From an uncultured Chlorobiaceae bacterium (lineage in GTDB: Bacteria; Bacteroidota; Chlorobiia; Chlorobiales; Chlorobiaceae): a DNA stretch of 12,914 nt. The stretch covers positions 1 through 12,914 of the forward strand of contig CAIYWF010000187.1 in assembly GCA_903929845.1 (NCBI GenBank). Reading direction: 5' to 3'. Position 1 is the first letter of the stretch; every line of letters begins with the position of its first letter. Position numbers and translations under genes: made by a program. The notes under the pieces are model-generated. The model had not been told where the DNA came from. It did no database searches and saw only the letters and a program-made list of their open reading frames with translations. Positions 8,320 to 12,914 of this stretch are shown here, one piece after another.

Positions 8320-8910
8320 TCAGGTCTCTTTGAAAAATTCTTTCAACCCCTCCTCATCCGGCCTCATCGTTTTATCGCCCTTGTGCCAGTTGGCCGGGCA
8401 GACCTCACCACACTCCTCTGTAAACTGAAGAGCATCAACCAGTCGGAGTGCCTCATCCACATTACGGCCAAGCGGCAGATTGTTGACCACCTGGTGCTGT
8501 ACAACACCCTCTTTATCGATAAGGAACAACCCTCTCAGCGCAATTCCAGCCCCCTCAATCAATACATCATAATCGGCAGAAACAGTCTTGTTGAGATCCG
8601 ATAGCAGGGTATAGGTAACACCCTCAATACCACCTTGGTTTTTTGGAGTATTAAGCCAAGCGTAATGAGAAAACTTTGAATCCACCGAACAGCCAATCAA
8701 CTCAACATTTCTGCTTCGGAACTCCTCAAGCTTTTCCTGAAACGCATGAAGCTCTGTCGGGCAGACAAACGTGAAATCAAGCGGATAAAAAAACAGAACC
8801 ACATACTTTCCCCTGAAATCCGAAAGCTTGCATGAATCAACAAACTGCGAGCCGTTAACAACGGCAGCAACATCAAAATCCGGCGCCTTGTGGCCTACAA
8901 GTACACTCAT
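8320..8910 (-). CDS. Typical 2-Cys peroxiredoxin (AhpC/Prx1 family)
   Basis: This thiol peroxidase reduces hydrogen peroxide and organic peroxides in the cytosol, with thioredoxin or an AhpF-like protein as the likely reductant. The 196-residue protein has the thioredoxin fold with the active-site motif PLDFTFVCPTE. The peroxidatic cysteine is C50, and the resolving cysteine is C171 in GEVCPANW. The motif that is GGLG in hyperoxidation-sensitive enzymes reads GGIEG, and there is no C-terminal YF helix motif, so it should be the robust bacterial type. The ATG is preceded by AAGGAAA at a good distance, the best Shine-Dalgarno site among the core genes here, and by a near-consensus promoter. High expression would suit oxygen protection of an anaerobe. 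No reductase gene is adjacent. Confidence 0.95.
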   Translation of the reverse strand: MSVLVGHKAPDFDVAAVVNGSQFVDSCKLSDFRGKYVVLFFYPLDFTFVCPTELHAFQEKLEEFRSRNVELIGCSVDSKFSHYAWLNTPKNQGGIEGVTYTLLSDLNKTVSADYDVLIEGAGIALRGLFLIDKEGVVQHQVVNNLPLGRNVDEALRLVDALQFTEECGEVCPANWHKGDKTMRPDEEGLKEFFKET

Positions 8911-8971
8911 GGTATTTTCCTTTTTTAGTGAGGGTTAAACCGTAATTACATAAATAGGATTATTTTTATCC

Positions 8972-9000
8972 ATTATAAGTATTTTCTAAGTTTTTCGCAA
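8972..9000 (-). promoter_or_regulatory. Sigma70-type promoter of the peroxiredoxin gene
   Basis: On the - strand TTGCGA (9000-8995) and a perfect TATAAT (8977-8972) are separated by exactly 17 bases. The expected start point, near 8965, leaves a leader of roughly 55 bases before the ATG. I see no clear inverted repeat for a peroxide regulator. Confidence 0.7.
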
Positions 9001-9021
9001 CAACAAAATTTTGATGTTCAA

Positions 9022-9174
9022 ATGGCTCAGGAAAAACTTCCAGATGCGTTCTCCAATTCGATGCTGATTGCAGGAATCGATGAATCGGTGCAACTTTTCG
9101 GTGCAACTTTTCAATCATCAGCCCCTGTCACTCTTCGCGCCCTGAAATTCATTTTAGAAAAAAATATCAATTAA
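9022..9174 (+). CDS. Candidate small ORF or gene remnant, 50 codons
   Basis: An ATG-started frame of 50 codons with ordinary-looking codon choice: MAQEKLPDAFSNSMLIAGID, then ESVQLFGATFQSS, and a C-terminus that reads as a helix (TLRALKFILEKN). I recognise no family. It has no Shine-Dalgarno site, and the frame stays open upstream as far as 8932 across the peroxiredoxin promoter, so a longer ancestral gene is possible. A 13-base tandem duplication lies inside it. Because 13 is not a multiple of three, the duplication changes the frame downstream of it. It may therefore be a broken gene end or a chance frame. Confidence 0.3.
   Translation: MAQEKLPDAFSNSMLIAGIDESVQLFGATFQSSAPVTLRALKFILEKNIN
9085..9112 (+). 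repeat. 13-bp tandem duplication
   Basis: The unit TCGGTGCAACTTT occurs twice head to tail (9085-9097, 9098-9110) and is followed by TC, the start of a third copy. The copies are identical, which suggests a recent slippage event. Confidence 0.95.
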
Positions 9175-9207
9175 TTATACCGATTTCTTACTTTTGAGCA
9201 TAATGTG

Positions 9208-9231
9208 ATGAGTTTTGGCATGAGTTTTGGC
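9208..9231 (+). repeat. 12-bp tandem duplication
   Basis: ATGAGTTTTGGC occurs twice in a row (9208-9219, 9220-9231), followed by GGAGTTTG, which resembles a decayed third copy. Read from 9208 it encodes MSFGMSFGGVCVS and stops at 9249, with an ATGA overlap to the small ORF starting at 9246. It is probably a leader region rather than a gene. Confidence 0.9.
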
Positions 9232-9245
9232 GGAGTTTGTGTTTC

Positions 9246-9374
9246 ATGACAACCAGCAAAATGAAATATGAGGAATTATGTGAAGGAAAAGATGGGCTGG
9301 AACAGGTTTTTACCGCTGTTAAAAAAGTTTGCAACAAAATAAATCAAAAGGAGAGTGCATTATGGATGAAATGA
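9246..9374 (+). CDS. Candidate small ORF upstream of the collar gene, 42 codons
   Basis: The 42-codon frame MTTSKMKYEELCEGKDGLEQ...NQKESALWMK has a GGAG (9232-9235) ten bases in front of its ATG. It overlaps the start of the collar-domain gene by 13 bases, an arrangement that allows translational coupling. The middle (LEQVFTAVKKVCNKI) would make an amphipathic helix; there is no signal peptide or membrane segment. I recognise no family. It could be a small partner of the collar protein, a regulatory leader, or a chance frame. Confidence 0.35.
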   Translation: MTTSKMKYEELCEGKDGLEQVFTAVKKVCNKINQKESALWMK

Positions 9375-9628
9375 TGGCAACAATCAAGCTTTTTGCCGGT
9401 TCTTTTGTGCCGCGTGGTTTTATGGAGTGTAATGGCCAGACGTTATTAATCATGAATAATCAGGCATTGTTCAGTTTGCTGGGTACCAATTATGGTGGCA
9501 ATGGAGTACAAAACTTTCAACTTCCTGATTTGAGGCCTTTAGACGAGAAAGGTCAAAAACGTTCATGGAATAGTGATGAGCCGCGCTCTATTATTTGTGT
9601 ACAAGGCATTTTTCCATCGCGCGATTAA
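9362..9628 (+). CDS. Compact phage tail-collar domain protein
   Basis: The 88-residue protein is built of the tail-collar domain found in phage short tail fibres and microcystin-dependent-protein-like families. It has IKLFAGSFVPRGFMECNGQ (about 8-26), NNQALFSLLGTNYGGNGVQNFQLPDLR (about 31-57) and the closing ICVQGIFPSRD. In the long members of the family a glycine-rich middle of about 100 residues separates LPDLRGR from the IFPSRN-type end. Here only a short linker (PLDEKGQKRSWNSDEPRSI) remains, so this is a compact form and not a truncation. The ATG at 9362 has AAGGAGAG six bases upstream. It lies 82 bases before hcp and probably shares its transcript. No phage head, tail or integrase genes are nearby. 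A role at a tube or spike tip is inferred only. Confidence 0.8.
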   Translation: MDEMMATIKLFAGSFVPRGFMECNGQTLLIMNNQALFSLLGTNYGGNGVQNFQLPDLRPLDEKGQKRSWNSDEPRSIICVQGIFPSRD

Positions 9629-9710
9629 TTTTTTGATGTCTCCTTCGATGGTGGTGGAATGATGATTGATTATGATTTCTTTAACGTGTAATTGACTAAA
9701 GGGGCTTATT

Positions 9711-10196
9711 ATGGCATTGAATGCGTATCTGAGGCTGGAGGGTCAAAAATCCAGAGTTATCAAAGGCTCTGTAACCCAGAAGGGTCGTGAGGATTCAATC
9801 ATGGTGATTGCATTTAACCACGAAGTGTTATCTCCCAGAGACGCAGCCAGTGGCTTGCCGACAGGTAGACGACAGCACAAAGTTCTTACCATTACCAAGG
9901 AAATTGACAGGGCAACACCGTTGTTGATGAATGTTCTTGTCACTAACGAAAACCTGAGCAAATTTGAATTGCGGTTTTGGCGCCCATCATCTTCGGGTAT
10001 AGAGAAGCAGTTTTTCACCATTAAACTTTGGAATGCAAATATTTCCGATATCAGAATGGAAATGCTGAACAACATGTACCCTGAAAACGTGCGTCAAAAT
10101 GAGCGTGAGCAGGTATCATTCACCTATCAGAAGATTGAGTGGACTTATGAAGATGGAGTTCTAACCTGCCAAGATGACTGGGAGGCAAGAGTGTAA
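9711..10196 (+). CDS. hcp: Hcp family type VI secretion tube protein
   Basis: Hcp forms hexameric rings that stack into the inner tube of type VI secretion systems and can carry effectors in its lumen. The 161-residue protein matches the family along its whole length: MALNAYLRLEGQKS, then IKGSVTQKGREDSI, SPRDAASGLPTGRRQHK, TITKEIDRATPLL, and the C-terminal VSFTYQKIEWTYEDG...DDWEA. It has the N-terminus and length of ordinary stand-alone Hcp with no effector extension. AAAGGGG lies six bases before the ATG, a strong ribosome binding site compared with the core genes. No VgrG, TssB/C, ClpV or baseplate gene is in the window, so it is an orphan here. It follows the collar-domain gene on the same strand and faces a signal-peptide protein gene. 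Family identity is firm; secretion by a system elsewhere is inferred. Confidence 0.93.
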   Translation: MALNAYLRLEGQKSRVIKGSVTQKGREDSIMVIAFNHEVLSPRDAASGLPTGRRQHKVLTITKEIDRATPLLMNVLVTNENLSKFELRFWRPSSSGIEKQFFTIKLWNANISDIRMEMLNNMYPENVRQNEREQVSFTYQKIEWTYEDGVLTCQDDWEARV

Positions 10197-10271
10197 ACAA
10201 GCCGTGCGTGAAGAGGGGGTTATGTTCGATAGTATAGGAATGCCAAAAAATTGCCTGATTTCAGGGGTGTT

Positions 10272-10721
10272 CTATTTTCCCATCGAAACATCTATACTGG
10301 CAATGTCGGCATGGCCATTGAAAATATTCAGGAATTTATCAAACACTTCGAACCCAGAGTGGACAGATACTTGCTGTATGTGCGGGTAATCACAATAAAG
10401 TCTTATAGTGATCACTCCTCCTTGAGGAACATGAAATTTATTATTCATCATCCCCTTTGAGCTGGTAGAAGCGACCCCTTTTGGAAGTAATCTGACATAA
10501 ACCCACTCGGCCCTGCCCAACAGTTTAATCTTTATTTCCTCTCCCTTCTTAAAGTTCCGTGGTGTTTTCAAGTCCATAAAGCTGGAATACCACAGGTTAC
10601 CAGCAAGAGAAATGTTACCCCCGCTTGACCCAATATTCCCTGTAAGGAGTTCAGCGCAAGCGGGAACGCTGTGAAGTAGAATGAAGGCACTTAAAATTAC
10701 AATAGTAAAAATATCTTTCAT
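10272..10721 (-). CDS. Secreted protein of unknown family
   Basis: The 149-residue product has a good Sec signal peptide: MKDIF, a hydrophobic core (TIVILSAFILL), and a probable cut after VPACA at about residue 23. The mature part of about 126 residues is rich in Gly, Ser and beta-forming residues (LLTGNIGSSGGNISLAGN, EIKIKLLGRAEWVYVRLLP, GGVITIRLY) and ends in GHADIASIDVSMGK. It has one remaining Cys after cleavage and no lipobox. I do not recognise the family. It is convergent with hcp, the ends being 75 bases apart. A periplasmic partner, such as an immunity protein for a secreted toxin, would fit the signal peptide, but no toxin gene is adjacent, so this is speculation. The start has no Shine-Dalgarno site, and codon use is A+T-richer than in the core genes. 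Confidence 0.65.
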   Translation of the reverse strand: MKDIFTIVILSAFILLHSVPACAELLTGNIGSSGGNISLAGNLWYSSFMDLKTPRNFKKGEEIKIKLLGRAEWVYVRLLPKGVASTSSKGMMNNKFHVPQGGVITIRLYCDYPHIQQVSVHSGFEVFDKFLNIFNGHADIASIDVSMGK

Positions 10722-11221
10722 TGTATTTATAAGGTACTTCTTTCCACTAGTATCCGGAAGAAAATGAATAAGCCATAAAACTCATAAACAACACCGTTAA
10801 GCATACAAATAAGCTTAAAATCATAAAGAACTACAAATATTTTTGGTGAATCGCGAAATAAATTTATAAAGTCTGACCCCATCCGATAAAACTGAACTCT
10901 TTAAATCATATCCGCCTGATTCTCACCGCATCAAAATTTTTTCAGGGAGCCGCTGATATTCTCGGTATCGAACAGGCTCACTGCGGAGAAAAAGGAAGCA
11001 ATACCGCATCTGTACAACAACGTCTCCTTGCAAAATTCAATGCTTTTTCTATTGTACACTTGTTTTCTGCAAGATGTTCTTTAGTGCACATTTGTTATTT
11101 TGTTTCAGATGGAGATGTAAGTTGCCCCTGTGTTCCGTTTTTTTGCTGGATTATGAAACCGTGTGATACCGGAGTGTAGAGCATCATATCATATCTCCGG
11201 CTCTCATTTATTTTGTTCATT
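10722..11221. other. 500-base A+T-rich stretch without a convincing gene
   Basis: It lies between the start of the secreted-protein gene and the start of the permease gene, so it should hold their divergent promoters; I found none of good quality. A + strand frame is open for 100 codons (10877-11176) but has no early start codon. Part of it reads like protein (FFQGAADILGIEQAHCGEKG), which could be a gene remnant. A 41-codon - strand frame (11220-11095) is also present. Near 11054-11100 two imperfect copies of a GTACACTTGTTTT-like string occur. Confidence 0.5.
11169..11200. repeat. Inverted repeat upstream of the permease gene
   Basis: CCGGAG (11169-11174) and CTCCGG (11195-11200) are perfect complements around a 20-base A+T-rich spacer containing ATCATATCATATC. 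The element ends 21 bases before the permease ATG. It could be a leader hairpin or a regulator site; there is no T-run after it, so it is not a terminator. Confidence 0.45.
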
Positions 11222-12914
11222 ATGGCTGTAAATAAGGCATTCAGGCAGGTTAAAACATTATTTCTTGGCGGTGCGAGAGATTTTCGGGAGCGCAACATTT
11301 TCCATCAACTCGCACTCTCTGCTTTTCTTGCATGGGTGGGACTTGGCTCCGATGGCCTTTCTTCATCCTGTTATGGACCTGCTGAAGCCTTCAAGGCTCT
11401 TCAGGGACATCCAACACTTGGGATTTTTGTAGCCATAGGAACAGGAATCACCATTCTGATTATCGCGGCAAGTTATTCTCATATCATCGAGCTCTTTCCT
11501 CATGGTGGCGGTGGTTATCTCGTGGCCAGTAAACTCCTTTCGCCAGAAATGGGAGTTATTTCAGGCAGCGCTTTGCTTATCGATTATATCCTGACCATTA
11601 CCATATCGATAGCCAGCGGTGCGGACGCCATTTTCAGCTTTCTTCCCATCAGTCTTATTGGTTATAAACTCTGGTTTGCATTGTTCGGAGTTGCTGTGCT
11701 TCTTATTTTGAACCTTCGGGGAATCAAGGAGGCGGTTATGCCTCTTGTTCCTGTTTTCCTGCTTTTTGTGGCGACACACCTCATTGTTATTGTTTATGCT
11801 CTCATCACCCATCTTGCAAACTTTGGCATGGTCTATCATGAGACGGGTCGTGAACTTACCAGTTCATTTAACACCCTCGGCGTATTCGGGGTGCTTTTTC
11901 TGGTGTTGAAAGCCTACAGTCTCGGTGCGGGTACCTTTACCGGTATTGAAGCGGTCAGTAACGGTCTCCCCGTTTTGCGTGACCCGAAAGTTCAGACGGC
12001 AAAAAAAACCATGAATTACATGGCGATCTCTCTGTCCCTCACTGTTATGGGGCTAATGCTCGCATATATTCTTTTTGATGTCCGGGATACGCCGGGCAAG
12101 ACCATGAATGCCATCCTGTTTGAGGGTATAACGGCTTCATGGGGTGGATATACCGGTGTTGCGTTTGTCTGGGTCACCCTTTTTTCCGAAGCAGTTCTGC
12201 TTTTTATTGCAGCACAGACCGGCTTTCTTGACGGGCCGAGGGTGTTGGCAAATATGGCGCTTGACAAATGGCTGCCCACTCGCTTTGCCATGCTGAGTGA
12301 CCGGCTGGTTACAGAAAAAGGCATTTTGGTAATGGGTTTCGCCTCCCTCATCATGATGCTCGCATCTCACGGATCCGTTGATTTTTTGATCGTTCTTTAT
12401 AGTATCAATGTGTTTATCACTTTTACGCTCTCACAGCTCGGCATGGTCAAGCACTGGTGGGAGAAAAGAAATTCGGAAAAGAAATGGCTACGCAAACTGA
12501 TGATCAATGGCATAGGATTGACACTGACGACCTTTATTTTGATTTCAGTGCTGATTCTCAAGTTCAACGAAGGGGGGTGGGTGACCATTCTGATTACCGG
12601 TCTTCTGGTCATGGGGACTTTTTATATCAAGAATCATTATAACAAGACCGAACATATCCTGAAACGGCTTGATGTTATTGTTGAAGCAGCGGTTCTGAGC
12701 GGGTCGGATGTTCACGACCGGGAGATTGATCAATCCAGTCAGGCACCTGTGTATGACCCGAAAGGCAAAACCGCAGCTATACTGGTGAACGGCTTTAACG
12801 GACTCGGCCTGCATACACTGTTCAGTGTGTTCCGTCTTTTCGGAAACAACTACAAAAATTATGTTTTTGTTGAAATTGGCTCTATTGATGCCGGAAACTT
12901 CAAGGGGGCAGATG
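11222..12914 (+). CDS. APC-superfamily permease, KimA-like (partial, cut by window end)
   Basis: This integral inner-membrane transporter has 564 codons in the window and is still open at the last base. The hydrophobic pattern suggests about 12 membrane segments between residues 28 and 470. Visible signatures are GLGSDGLSSSCYGPAEAF (40-57, the helix 1 break), HIIELFPHGGGGYLVASKLL (87-106), DYILTITISIASGAD (121-135), GAGTFTGIEAVSNGLPVLRDPK (235-256) and AQTGFLDGPRVLANMALDKW (331-350). These resemble KimA-type potassium transporters more than classical amino acid carriers. From about residue 472 the chain becomes soluble, with TAAILVNGFNGLGLHTLF starting near 517, like the cytosolic regulatory domain of that group. 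The ATG at 11222 directly precedes the family-like N-terminus but has no Shine-Dalgarno site. Superfamily is firm; potassium as substrate is inferred. Confidence 0.9.
   Translation, partial: MAVNKAFRQVKTLFLGGARDFRERNIFHQLALSAFLAWVGLGSDGLSSSCYGPAEAFKALQGHPTLGIFVAIGTGITILIIAASYSHIIELFPHGGGGYLVASKLLSPEMGVISGSALLIDYILTITISIASGADAIFSFLPISLIGYKLWFALFGVAVLLILNLRGIKEAVMPLVPVFLLFVATHLIVIVYALITHLANFGMVYHETGRELTSSFNTLGVFGVLFLVLKAYSLGAGTFTGIEAVSNGLPVLRDPKVQTAKKTMNYMAISLSLTVMGLMLAYILFDVRDTPGKTMNAILFEGITASWGGYTGVAFVWVTLFSEAVLLFIAAQTGFLDGPRVLANMALDKWLPTRFAMLSDRLVTEKGILVMGFASLIMMLASHGSVDFLIVLYSINVFITFTLSQLGMVKHWWEKRNSEKKWLRKLMINGIGLTLTTFILISVLILKFNEGGWVTILITGLLVMGTFYIKNHYNKTEHILKRLDVIVEAAVLSGSDVHDREIDQSSQAPVYDPKGKTAAILVNGFNGLGLHTLFSVFRLFGNNYKNYVFVEIGSIDAGNFKGAD

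Noticed and set aside
8104..8604. 166-codon + strand frame across the proS end and the peroxiredoxin gene
   Set aside because: Most of it lies antisense to the peroxiredoxin gene, whose protein is unmistakable, and its start is inside proS. The product has no recognisable domain.
9629..9691. In-frame continuation of the collar gene after its stop (FFDVSFDGGGMMIDYDFFNV)
   Set aside because: Family members end at the IFPSR-D/N motif, so the stop is natural. Twenty further open codons are within chance, and no readthrough context is visible.
10222..10389. Short + strand frame after hcp (MFDSIGMPKNC...) with a GAGGGGG site, considered as an Hcp-linked effector
   Set aside because: It overlaps the 3' end of the convergent secreted-protein gene, which has far better protein features. 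The frame is short and has no domain.
11095..11220. 41-codon - strand frame before the permease (MNKINESRRYDMMLYTPVSH...)
   Set aside because: It has no ribosome site and no known family, and it covers the likely permease leader and inverted repeat. Kept only as part of the intergenic description.

Overview
The window looks like chromosomal DNA of a green sulfur bacterium (Chlorobiales, Chlorobium/Pelodictyon/Prosthecochloris type). This is inferred from how the proteins read, not from a database search. The clues are an hrcA-grpE-dnaJ cluster without dnaK, a short archaeal/eukaryotic-type prolyl-tRNA synthetase, a secreted DUF4412-like protein, and the scarcity of Shine-Dalgarno sites in front of housekeeping genes.

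Left part (1-8910), core genes. On the + strand come gap (glycolytic/Calvin-type GAPDH, closed by a hairpin terminator) and a small flavodoxin-fold protein. The last codons of the flavodoxin-like gene form a hairpin that can stop transcription from both sides. Facing them on the - strand is a block read prmC -> hrcA -> grpE -> dnaJ: the release-factor methyltransferase, then the heat-shock repressor and two DnaK co-chaperones. A sigma70-like promoter candidate lies between prmC and hrcA. Divergent from prmC is a secreted DUF4412-like protein, followed by proS (GTG start). proS converges on a typical 2-Cys peroxiredoxin gene that has the clearest promoter and ribosome binding site of the window.

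Middle part (about 9000-11221), accessory region. It is visibly A+T-richer and holds two short tandem duplications, two candidate small ORFs (50 and 42 codons), a compact phage tail-collar-domain protein, an Hcp-family type VI secretion tube protein with no other secretion gene in view, and a convergent gene for a 149-residue signal-peptide protein of unrecognised family. A 500-base stretch without a convincing gene follows. The Hcp/collar pair with its overlapping small ORF is the most unusual element here.

Right part (11222-12914). An APC-superfamily permease resembling KimA-type potassium transporters runs off the window end; 564 codons are visible and it enters a soluble C-terminal domain.

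No tRNA, rRNA, CRISPR array, IS element or recognisable integrase was seen.
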